From positions 1 to 29,682 of the IMG/VR virus record IMGVR_UViG_3300044950_000174: DNA of 29,682 nt; one strand, given 5' to 3'. This DNA comes from a virus. This document shows positions 21,744-29,307 of this stretch, piece by piece (the stretch's first letter is position 1; each line of letters begins with the position of its first letter). The position numbers were made by a program, and so were the translations under genes. Below the pieces are notes generated by a model. That model searched no databases. It had not been told where the DNA came from and saw only the letters and a program-made list of their open reading frames with translations.

Positions 21744-22751
21744 TTATTTGATTTGTGTCCAAACTCGTTCGCGGATCTGCTTTGTTAGTGCATCCGGTAA
21801 TGGTACATAATCTAAATCTATAGCATCTTTCTTACCATTCTTAAATGCCCAGTCAAAGAACTTTAGTACTTCATCACTATTGGATTTGCTCTTTGGCTCT
21901 TTGTACATAATGATGAAACTAGCAGAACTTACTGGCCAAGCATTAGGATTCTTTTGGTCTACAATACTTAATCCCATACCAGGAACACTGAACCAATCAG
22001 CACCATCTGCCGCGGCTGCAAATGTTAAGTCATCCGGTGACACATACTTGCCACTCTTGTTCTGTAACTGTAGAAACACCATATTGTTTTTCTTAACATA
22101 GGCATACTCAACATAACCAATTGATCCTTTGATACGATTTACATTAGCCGCAACACCTTCATTGCCTTTGCCACCTACACTATTTGGTGACGGCCATTTA
22201 ACTGCGGCACCACGACCTACTTTAGCTAGCCACTCTGGACTAACAGTGGCAAGATAGTCTGTCCAATTAAAAGTTGTGCCACTACCATCAGCACGATGAA
22301 CCACTGTGATCAGTTCGTTAGGCAAATTTTTGCCTGGATTCAATGCCACCAACTTAGGATCATTCCATCTAGCAATAGTACCCATGAATACTTCAGCCAT
22401 TACAGGTCCTGTAATTTTTAGTTCGCCGGGCTTGATACCGTCTAAGTTAACTACTGGAACAGTGCCGCCAATGATTGCCGGGAACTGAACTTGTCCGTTC
22501 TTGTCTAGGTCTTCACCTTTGACTGGAGCATCAGTTGCACCAAAGTCTACTGTCTTTGCGTTGATTTGTCTAATGCCACCTGAACTACCAATGCTTTGAT
22601 AATTTAAACTGTTACCAGTGGCTTTCTTATATCCTTCAGCCCATTTAGAATAGATAGGCATTGGAAAAGTCGCACCAGCACCTGTTATGTCTGCGCCAAC
22701 TGCGACTGTTGATATTAACAATGCACTTAATAATGCTGTTATTTTTTTCAT
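21744..22751 (-). CDS. pstS: Periplasmic phosphate-binding protein PstS
   Basis: This 335-residue protein captures phosphate in the periplasm for the host PstCAB transporter. It has a Sec signal peptide (MKKITALLSALLISTVAVGA), the mature start DITGAGATFPMPIYSKW, and the phosphate-site loops GSSGGIRQI, DFGATDAPV and RADGSGTTFNWTDYL, with a full-length C-terminus. ATG 22751 follows a strong AAGGAG ribosome binding site and fits the signal peptide; a 27-residue longer in-frame start would place the Pho box inside the gene. No pst permease genes are present, so it would serve the host transporter, as phage-borne pstS is known to do in marine cyanophages. A leader hairpin (22763-22783) partly covers the ribosome binding site. 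Confidence 0.95.
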   Translation of the reverse strand: MKKITALLSALLISTVAVGADITGAGATFPMPIYSKWAEGYKKATGNSLNYQSIGSSGGIRQINAKTVDFGATDAPVKGEDLDKNGQVQFPAIIGGTVPVVNLDGIKPGELKITGPVMAEVFMGTIARWNDPKLVALNPGKNLPNELITVVHRADGSGTTFNWTDYLATVSPEWLAKVGRGAAVKWPSPNSVGGKGNEGVAANVNRIKGSIGYVEYAYVKKNNMVFLQLQNKSGKYVSPDDLTFAAAADGADWFSVPGMGLSIVDQKNPNAWPVSSASFIIMYKEPKSKSNSDEVLKFFDWAFKNGKKDAIDLDYVPLPDALTKQIRERVWTQIK

Positions 22752-22762
22752 GTAATAGTCTC

Positions 22763-22783
22763 CTTGTGTGTTTATTACACAAG
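22763..22783 (-). promoter_or_regulatory. Leader hairpin overlapping the pstS ribosome binding site
   Basis: CTTGTGT and ACACAAG pair across a 7-nt loop. The second arm includes AAG of the AAGGAG ribosome binding site, so translation may depend on opening it. Confidence 0.4.
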
Positions 22784-22800
22784 TATTTACTTCAGGAATT

Positions 22801-22818
22801 GTGACAGGAATGTGACAA
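22801..22818 (-). promoter_or_regulatory. Pho box upstream of pstS
   Basis: On the minus strand two 7-nt direct repeats, TTGTCAC and CTGTCAC, are separated by ATTC, exactly the layout of the PhoB box (CTGTCAT, 4 nt, CTGTCAT). A TAAATACT -10 candidate lies about 10 bp downstream. Host PhoB would be the activator under phosphate limitation. Confidence 0.82.
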
Positions 22819-22830
22819 TTGTGTGAAGCC

Positions 22831-22856
22831 AAAAGAAAAGGGCAACTAGTGCCCTA
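22831..22856 (-). terminator. Intrinsic terminator after the tmRNA gene
   Basis: GGGCA-CTAGT-TGCCC is followed by TTTTCTTTT on the minus strand. It lies about 20 nt beyond the predicted 3' end of the coding piece. Confidence 0.8.
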
Positions 22857-22869
22857 TCTGATTTTCTGT

Positions 22870-23175
22870 TACGAGGTATGTCTTACCCTAAGCGGCGTTT
22901 AGGCTGCTAATGCGAACTGTGAGTCGTTTGCGTTTACTTTTGTGCTTCTATAGTCGGGAACCCCCAACCCTAACGGCTTCTGCTTTGCCGAGCTGTCCAC
23001 TAATTTACTTGTTGCCCTGTCGAATCTAGGTCAGGCCCATCATAAAGAAACTAGGTTGTCATTTCGTTAAAAATGAAAAGTAAAATAACTATTATTACTA
23101 TCCACTTGCTGAAATTTTCCATTATATTCCTTTATGGTGGACCTGGGGGGATTCGCACCCCCGTCCAAGACACTT
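22870..23175 (-). ncRNA. ssrA: Circularly permuted (two-piece) tmRNA, tag ANDSQFALAA
   Basis: tmRNA frees stalled ribosomes and adds a degradation tag. Here the order along the transcript is reversed. The acceptor piece comes first: GTGTCTT (23173-23167), T arm GGGGG-TGCGAAT-CCCCC, CAGGTCC, discriminator A, and encoded CCA ending at 23135. A 96-nt intervening segment follows. The coding piece then starts GGGCCTGACCTAGATTCGAC at 23038. GGGCCTG pairs with CAGGTCC over 7 bp (one G-U), and GTGTCTT pairs with AAGACAT (22884-22878) over 7 bp (one G-U), rejoining the two pieces. The tag frame (22899-22931) encodes ANDSQFALAA and a TAA stop. Outer ends are approximate, and no clear promoter is seen. 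Confidence 0.93.
23051..23122 (-). CDS. 23-residue membrane peptide ORF inside the tmRNA intervening segment
   Basis: Four bases after the encoded CCA end of the acceptor piece comes AAAGGAATATAATG, a strong ribosome binding site and ATG, followed by 23 codons and a TAG. The whole frame lies in the segment that would be cut out of the permuted tmRNA. The peptide starts MENFSKW, continues with a hydrophobic stretch IVIIVILLFIF, and ends NEMTT, suggesting a very short transmembrane peptide. The same 14-base AAAGGAATATAATG context starts the 50-residue gene at 16553. There is no homology evidence; such a short frame could be chance, but the initiation signal is among the best in the window. Confidence 0.5.
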   Translation of the reverse strand: MENFSKWIVIIVILLFIFNEMTT

Positions 23176-23207
23176 TTCTCTTTGCTTCATACAGCAATAA
23201 CTTTTAT

Positions 23208-25199
23208 TTAATCCCACTTACCATTACCAATGTAATGATACTTAAAACTTAAATCATACTTGTCATTGAACTCATTGCTAATAGCACCTTGTTCATTCCA
23301 AGTCAGTACTGGTTCTCTAGTAGGATCAGATAACATTATAATACGTTTGTAAGAATTTGTCTCTTTCTTTGGGTGAATATTGTGATACTCCCAAGGTCTT
23401 TCGGGCTGTTGAAATGCGTAATCACAATCAGCTAGCCAATTACCATTCTCGTCAATGCTAAATTTTATCTTAGCACTAAAATTATCACCCAATGAACTAC
23501 TGAATTCTTTTGTGTCCATTTCAGGATCAAATATAATTTCAGTCTCAAATGCGCCACGTGTCTTGTACATTATGTAGAGTGATGCCCACACTTCATTCAC
23601 AACTGAGTCAGCAAATGCACTTATGTTTGGTTTACAAATATTAAAATCAATATCTTCATACGTGTAATCGTTTGCTATCGAGTCTGATTTGAAATCTATC
23701 TTGTAATGTGATTCTAACTTTCTAACTGTCAGTGGTACATTATCTTCAAGTACAAAATTATTCAAAAAGATATTAAAGGTTTTAATTCTAATTAGTCGGT
23801 GAATCTTTGAATTCTTAAAGTCATTTGTAATCCAAGTACCTAAATATTGTACAGGAGATATATTATACTTTGGTCTGTTCTGCCCTAACAAATTATCTTC
23901 TGCTACAAAACATCCTAATCCAGAAGCAACGAAACTAACATTATAATTACGTATTCTCCATAACAAGGTCATAGTATGTAAGAAGTCTATTGGTTCTTCA
24001 GTGGGGAATCCAAATATAAGCATAACTGTTCCAGTCATACCTACAGTTTTAGAATCTCTAAAATTACGTTCAATCTCATCGTTAGTGATACCTTTATCCA
24101 TATCACGTAATACTTTGTTAGATCCAGACTCAACTCCATAACCAAAGTTAGTACAACCTGCAGCCGCTAAATCTTTATAAAAGTCTAGATCCATTCTACC
24201 ATCGCAACGTGCCCAGCCTGTCCAGTTAATTTTCATTTCACTGGCAATCACTCCTTTAGCAAAACCACGTAACTCTTTTAAGTTACCGTTTACTAAACTA
24301 TCTAAGAACCAAAAGTTATTGATTCCCCTGTCGTATAAGCCACGCACTTCATCTAACACACGCATTGCTTGTCTATCTCTGTACTTCCAAAAGTGTGTTT
24401 CATCACAGAATGTACATTTAACAATACATCCTCTACTAAATTCCATAGTGACACCATTTGGAAATTTATACTGATTGAAGTCAAAATCGCTATAGTCAGG
24501 TAAAGGTAATTCATCTAAACTAATACGCTGGTCAATCGCTTGTGATAAAAATTGTGTATCTTTGTGTCTAACGCCCGATTCAATTTCGCCCAATACGTGT
24601 AGTAATAACTCTTCACCTTCACCGGCTACTAGATAATCTACGTGAAAGTCAAAGAACGTGTTACTACGATTAGCAGAAGGTCCGCCAATCATTATCATTA
24701 GATTAGGTAAACGCTTTTTCAATTCTTGTGCCATTGTTGTAACAGCCATCTTGTTACATTCGTATACACTAAAGCCAACAACAGTAGGGTTGAGTTCTAC
24801 TACTTTGTCAACATACTTCATTATCAATGGATCAAGATTATTTTTTATTTCACACTGATAAGCATCAGCGTGTGTCCATTTAAACATATAAGGATCATAC
24901 CAAGGATCATAATCTAGTCCCCAATTTTTACTGTCTTGAAATGCCGCAACATTTAAATCAAAGGCGTGTGTCTTATATCCTGCATTGCGTGTTAAGCCAA
25001 CAAGTCTAGCAACATTGTATGGAGCCATAGCAACAGACCATTCAGGTAACATTAAAAAGCATACACTTGTATTACGTGTAGCATAATCGACTTTTACCTC
25101 AGTAAGTCCTTTTCTAGGCGTTTGTCTGGCATAGGGTAGTAGTGCCGCTAAAATGCGTTTGTCTTTATCGGCGTAATCGTTGTATGGTTCTGTTGACAT
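23208..25199 (-). CDS. B12-binding-type radical SAM protein
   Basis: This 663-residue protein has an N-terminal Rossmann-like region of the cobalamin-binding class (about 45-210: SVCFLMLPEWSVAMAPYNVA, VVGFSVYECN, IMIGGPSANR, YLVAGEGEE), then the radical SAM core with FSRGCIVKCTFC (C258, C262, C265), WFLDSLVNG, NFGYGVESGSNKVLRDMDKG and MLIFGFPTEEP. The last ~200 residues are an extra domain I do not recognise. A classic DxHxxG cobalamin ligand motif is not evident, so B12 use is uncertain. Enzymes of this type perform methylations or rearrangements on unactivated carbons. It sits between the tmRNA and the repeat protein with an 8-bp gap to the latter, and is likely co-transcribed with it. Confidence 0.85.
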   Translation of the reverse strand: MSTEPYNDYADKDKRILAALLPYARQTPRKGLTEVKVDYATRNTSVCFLMLPEWSVAMAPYNVARLVGLTRNAGYKTHAFDLNVAAFQDSKNWGLDYDPWYDPYMFKWTHADAYQCEIKNNLDPLIMKYVDKVVELNPTVVGFSVYECNKMAVTTMAQELKKRLPNLMIMIGGPSANRSNTFFDFHVDYLVAGEGEELLLHVLGEIESGVRHKDTQFLSQAIDQRISLDELPLPDYSDFDFNQYKFPNGVTMEFSRGCIVKCTFCDETHFWKYRDRQAMRVLDEVRGLYDRGINNFWFLDSLVNGNLKELRGFAKGVIASEMKINWTGWARCDGRMDLDFYKDLAAAGCTNFGYGVESGSNKVLRDMDKGITNDEIERNFRDSKTVGMTGTVMLIFGFPTEEPIDFLHTMTLLWRIRNYNVSFVASGLGCFVAEDNLLGQNRPKYNISPVQYLGTWITNDFKNSKIHRLIRIKTFNIFLNNFVLEDNVPLTVRKLESHYKIDFKSDSIANDYTYEDIDFNICKPNISAFADSVVNEVWASLYIMYKTRGAFETEIIFDPEMDTKEFSSSLGDNFSAKIKFSIDENGNWLADCDYAFQQPERPWEYHNIHPKKETNSYKRIIMLSDPTREPVLTWNEQGAISNEFNDKYDLSFKYHYIGNGKWD

Positions 25200-25207
25200 T
25201 ATTATAT

Positions 25208-28200
25208 TTAACTCTTATTGTACTTAGTATCGAATTTAGCTCTTAACCAAGGCCAATCATAGCTTAAACGTAACAACTCTAAATCACCGTTTACTTCTTT
25301 ATAATATTCTACAGCGTCTTTGGCACCGTTAATACTGTATTCAGAAAAACTACCTTCTCCAACAGTTAACCAAATCTTCAATCTATTCTCGCTAATGTAT
25401 GAATCATCTGCACATAATTTTAATGCTTCTCTAAATGCAGTACGCCAGGTACTCCAAGCGTCAGTATTGAATACTGCTATACCACTATTCTGTTGTACAA
25501 CTTCGTGTTCATCATCCAATGTAAAGTCAAGACCTCTACCACTGTTAGCTAATGTAATCTTCTTGTTATAAGCAATCATAGCCTGATGACCATATTCTAG
25601 TTTATTAACTGGGTTGGTTGCGTGAAAGATATAATGCTTAGGTAACTGCAATCTATCTGGTTGCCAATTCCAATCAAAATTCTCATTCACATATAGTTTA
25701 GCAAACACAGTAAACATCCAAGGTGTGTTGCTTGCCTCAGCGGCAGCGTGATAGGCGGCAACACGACCATTTACTCCGTCAACCCTAACAACACGATTGG
25801 GTAGATTCTTTGTGACTTTAAGTAATCGTTGATAATTATCTTCTGCACCAACTTCTCCGTTACTTAAGAATACAATATCTAATGGCTGAGATTGAGTTAG
25901 TTTAAAGTTAGTAGTGATGTATGGATAATCATACAATTCTCTTTTAACATAGCCTTTAGCTTCTTTAGGCACAACAATTCGTGTACCACCGGTGCTAGTA
26001 ATTTTAATAGTCTTATGTTTAATGTCCCATAAACTCATGGGTTCATTATCGGTTACTTTGATTTCTTTATTGTCGGACGTGATATACGTAGCATAAGGCC
26101 AATTATAATCACTATGAATAGTAGAGACATGGGTATCGCTTTCAGAAATAATAACGGGTTCAGGTAAACGCTTAACACGCATATGATTATTATAGTTTAC
26201 TTTTCTATAATCTTCAAGTGTTTCCATCGTATCCATCAACTCACGTAAACGGTTAACATCCACTAAGAATGTGTCACCAAACTTTTGTTTATCGCTAGGG
26301 AATACGTGTAGTTGTTCTCTAGCAAACGGGTCGCAAATATATTTAAAGTCAAAATTGTTGTAGTCGCATATAGAACTACAAACCCAAATATAATGTTCTT
26401 TTTTATTGGGTACTGCTTTTAATATCTGCTTAAATGTATCAAAATAACTGTTACTGTATGGTACAGTAGTTAGTGCTTTGCCTGTTGTTTTTTGTTTTAG
26501 TGTATCAATAATTAATGGTGTTTCTATGTTACCATGGTCAATTACAAATACATCGTACAAACAATCAGTGGCTGTTGCTCTACGATTCTTAACAAAATTT
26601 AATGTAGATAAATGTTCAATGATTTTAATATACTTTGTATCTTCACCAAACGTATCTCTATTAACCATAAAGGTTGTGCCCCAATGACTGTACTGAGTTC
26701 CAAACACGTGAACTAATGACATTTGCCAAGGGTTAGGGTAGTAGTCAAATTCAAACTCAGTGTAATCTAATTCACTGTTCAATATCCAACATAGTTTAGT
26801 TGATGATTTGTTAAGACAACGATTTATTGTTTCTACCCACGAATTTAAATAACGAGTTTTTTGTAATTTAGGAAAACGTTGTTGTAATGCTAAGAATCTT
26901 TGTTGTGACTCTGTATTGCTTTTATCTACAAAAAACATATCCAATGTGGTTCTAATGACTAGACTGTTATCTTCAATGTAGTTTATATCTGTAAAGCCTT
27001 CACGGTACAAGGGTGCATTAACAAAGTAAGTTTGTGTATTAATGTTTTCACTAGTACCAAATGCGTGAACATACTTAATTTGCTGTATGTCTGGGCGCCA
27101 TTCAAAATTGAAATCACTGTAATCAATGTCGGTGTTCAATGCCCAAAACACTTCATCTGGATGCAATATAATTAAGTCTTCCAGTGTTGTTTCAATATAA
27201 TATCTATTGAATTCAATACCAGTATCAACAGATTCTGGTCTTTCTAAATGAACTATCTCAGTAGAACCAGGTACTATGTACTTAGGACCATCATTCTCAT
27301 CAATGATTGTACCAAATTGATAAATGTATGGTGGGCTAGTAGCATCTGGATGCCAACTAAAATCAAACTTAGTGATATCTATTCCAACCGAAGCTTCCCA
27401 GTTCGTCATATCGGCAGAGACTATTGATTTAGGAAATTCTACAAATTTAACTTCATCTGCACCTTCAACAATAAATTGAGGCCCGTGTGTCTTAGCCCAT
27501 TGAGTACCAAACTGGTATATATACGGGGGATCCTTAGGATTGGGCCTCCAAGAGAAATCAAAAGCTTTTAACGCTTTAGGTATAACAAATAATTCAGGTT
27601 TATTAACAAGTGTAGCTACTATATCGTCTATAAACTTTTCTTGTGTTGCACCCGGTTTATGTAATCTAACAGTTGGCATTATAGTGCCGGGGTATTGTTT
27701 GTTACCGAATACATATGTGTACGGTTGCTCTGTTGGATTAGGTCTCCAACTGTAATCAAATTTTTCAATATCTTCTAATACTTCCCACCCTTCAGTATAT
27801 GCTGATGCTGTAACTAAAATATCCGTTACGTATTTTATTTCAGTCGCACCTTCAACAACATATCTTACTGTAGGTTCTAATTCTGCTCTGTTCCACTGAT
27901 TACCAAATACATATATGTACGGAGGGTCATTGGGATTAGGTCTCCAGCTATAGTCAAAATTGTCTACTGGTATAATTGTTTCCCAATTGTCAGTGGGGCT
28001 TGCTGTTGCAATAATATCAGTAATAAATTTTCTATTAGTTGCACCTTCAACTGTGTATTCTAATGTGGGTTCTGTAATAGCATCGTGCCATTGATTACCA
28101 AATACGTATATATAGGGTTCTTCAGTATCATCTGGATGCCAAGAGTAATCAAAATTATCTACTTCTACTAATGTTTTCCATCTAGCAGTATCAGGGATTG

Positions 28201-29299
28201 CTGTAGCTTTAATATCATCTACATATTTAATATCTGATAAAGAGGTAGTATGTTTGATATATCTAGGTCCACCTGTCTTTTGCCATTGTGTACCAAATTG
28301 ATATATAAAATTTTCTTCTGTGCTATCAGGATGCCAACTAAAATCAAATTTACTGTCATCTATGTGTTCTGGAATAAACCAATCAGATTTATTAGCTATT
28401 GATTTTGCAATTGGATTACTAACGTATTTGAGTTCTGTAGCACCTTCAACGATGTATCTAGGTCCACCTGTCTTTTGATGCTGTGTACCAAATTGATATA
28501 TAAGAGGTGGATCAGTTGGATCTGGATGCCAAGTAAAATCAAATGAGTCTAACTCAATGTTTTCAGGAATCTCCCATTTATCTTTTACAACCGATATCGC
28601 TTTAGCTTTTGGTGTTATTTCATATTTGAGTTCAGTGGCACCGTCAACGATATATCTAGGTCCACCTTTACTTTGATGTTGTGTACCAAATTCATATATA
28701 AAAGCCCCGGCAGTGTCGTCAGGGTGCCAGCTAAAGTCAAACGTACTTGAATCAATATAGTCTGGTATTTCCCAATTAGTTAAATTAGATAGTGCTTTAG
28801 ATATCTGCACATCCATGTATTTAATTTCAGTAGCACCATCAACTATGTAACTAGGTCCACCTGTCTTTTGATGCTGTGTTCCGAATTGGTATATGAATGG
28901 AGGATCAGTTGGGTCTGGATGCCATTTAAAATCAAAAGATAACTTGTCTATAAACTCAGGAATGTTCCAATTACTAACAATAATTTCTTTTCTATCTAAT
29001 GGATTTACATCACCACGATATACTATAATCTCACTATCACCCTCTGAACACAACCAAGTTCCGCTATCTTTTTGATAACGACTTGGCCACACATTGTTGT
29101 GTTCACTAGTCCAAACATCTTCATCGTTTAAAAAATCAAAATCAAAATCCCAATCAAAACCACGATAATCACAAAATTCATTGATTATCCAAAAGTGTTC
29201 TGTTGTACATTGTTGTTTAGCGTCAGCTAAATCAAGTGCGTGTCTTTCCCTGGGGTGGACGTTAGGCTTTTCACCGAAATAAAATACATCTCTTAACAT
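25208..29299 (-). CDS. 1363-residue tandem-repeat protein with glycosyltransferase-like C-terminus
   Basis: Residues 111-690 hold nine tandem modules of 63-67 residues with the pattern W-x-I-P, F-D-[FY]-S-W-[HR]-P-[DN], PP-x-IY-x-FG[TN]Q, and a GAT-E-x-KY end. Three further diverged modules lie at about 719, 838 and 972 (FWALNTDIDYSDFNFEWRP, CWILNSELDYTEFEFDYYP, IWVCSSICDYNNFDFKY). The C-terminal domain (about 1138-1300) starts DIVFLSNGE, has VNGRVAAYHAAAEASNTPW, and repeats the module idea in NENFDWNWQPD; it reads like a GT-A glycosyltransferase fold, but I cannot confirm this. No signal peptide is present. The neighbours are a carbamoyltransferase and a B12-type radical SAM enzyme, which suggests a modification pathway. 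Confidence 0.78.
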   Translation of the reverse strand: MLRDVFYFGEKPNVHPRERHALDLADAKQQCTTEHFWIINEFCDYRGFDWDFDFDFLNDEDVWTSEHNNVWPSRYQKDSGTWLCSEGDSEIIVYRGDVNPLDRKEIIVSNWNIPEFIDKLSFDFKWHPDPTDPPFIYQFGTQHQKTGGPSYIVDGATEIKYMDVQISKALSNLTNWEIPDYIDSSTFDFSWHPDDTAGAFIYEFGTQHQSKGGPRYIVDGATELKYEITPKAKAISVVKDKWEIPENIELDSFDFTWHPDPTDPPLIYQFGTQHQKTGGPRYIVEGATELKYVSNPIAKSIANKSDWFIPEHIDDSKFDFSWHPDSTEENFIYQFGTQWQKTGGPRYIKHTTSLSDIKYVDDIKATAIPDTARWKTLVEVDNFDYSWHPDDTEEPYIYVFGNQWHDAITEPTLEYTVEGATNRKFITDIIATASPTDNWETIIPVDNFDYSWRPNPNDPPYIYVFGNQWNRAELEPTVRYVVEGATEIKYVTDILVTASAYTEGWEVLEDIEKFDYSWRPNPTEQPYTYVFGNKQYPGTIMPTVRLHKPGATQEKFIDDIVATLVNKPELFVIPKALKAFDFSWRPNPKDPPYIYQFGTQWAKTHGPQFIVEGADEVKFVEFPKSIVSADMTNWEASVGIDITKFDFSWHPDATSPPYIYQFGTIIDENDGPKYIVPGSTEIVHLERPESVDTGIEFNRYYIETTLEDLIILHPDEVFWALNTDIDYSDFNFEWRPDIQQIKYVHAFGTSENINTQTYFVNAPLYREGFTDINYIEDNSLVIRTTLDMFFVDKSNTESQQRFLALQQRFPKLQKTRYLNSWVETINRCLNKSSTKLCWILNSELDYTEFEFDYYPNPWQMSLVHVFGTQYSHWGTTFMVNRDTFGEDTKYIKIIEHLSTLNFVKNRRATATDCLYDVFVIDHGNIETPLIIDTLKQKTTGKALTTVPYSNSYFDTFKQILKAVPNKKEHYIWVCSSICDYNNFDFKYICDPFAREQLHVFPSDKQKFGDTFLVDVNRLRELMDTMETLEDYRKVNYNNHMRVKRLPEPVIISESDTHVSTIHSDYNWPYATYITSDNKEIKVTDNEPMSLWDIKHKTIKITSTGGTRIVVPKEAKGYVKRELYDYPYITTNFKLTQSQPLDIVFLSNGEVGAEDNYQRLLKVTKNLPNRVVRVDGVNGRVAAYHAAAEASNTPWMFTVFAKLYVNENFDWNWQPDRLQLPKHYIFHATNPVNKLEYGHQAMIAYNKKITLANSGRGLDFTLDDEHEVVQQNSGIAVFNTDAWSTWRTAFREALKLCADDSYISENRLKIWLTVGEGSFSEYSINGAKDAVEYYKEVNGDLELLRLSYDWPWLRAKFDTKYNKS
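27230..28970 (-). repeat. Nine in-frame tandem repeats, period about 198 bp
   Basis: The module starts fall near residues 111, 176, 242, 307, 374, 439, 505, 571 and 634 of the large protein, a spacing of 63-67 codons. Modules 1-4 share GTQ[HW]Q.[KT]GGP.YI, modules 5-7 share YVFGN, and modules 8-9 return to the first type. The subfamilies point to stepwise duplication. Confidence 0.9.
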
Positions 29300-29307
29300 A
29301 CATATAC

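Noticed and set aside
18554-22751. Host chromosome fragment, suggested by porin, DUF4214 protein, pstS and tmRNA
   Set aside because: The block is flanked by phage genes on one continuous strand layout, porin and radical SAM genes have T4-type late octamers, and no bacterial housekeeping genes are present. A chimeric assembly is not fully excluded.
22752-22832. Upstream start for pstS
   Set aside because: The extra 27 residues have no signal-peptide character, would encode across the Pho box, and have no ribosome binding site. ATG 22751 has AAGGAG and a clean Sec signal.
22870-23175. Ordinary one-piece tmRNA
   Set aside because: In a one-piece tmRNA the CCA end would be 3' of the tag. Here it is 5' of the tag on the same strand.
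23135-23200. A plain tRNA gene at the T arm and CCA end
   Set aside because: There is no D arm or anticodon arm upstream. The acceptor strand pairs instead with GGGCCTG downstream, and the tag frame follows, so this is the acceptor piece of a permuted tmRNA.
27230-28970. Possible CRISPR-like or satellite DNA repeat array
   Set aside because: The repeats are in frame, about 198 bp long, diverged at third codon positions, and form a consistent protein module. There are no short identical repeats with unique spacers.
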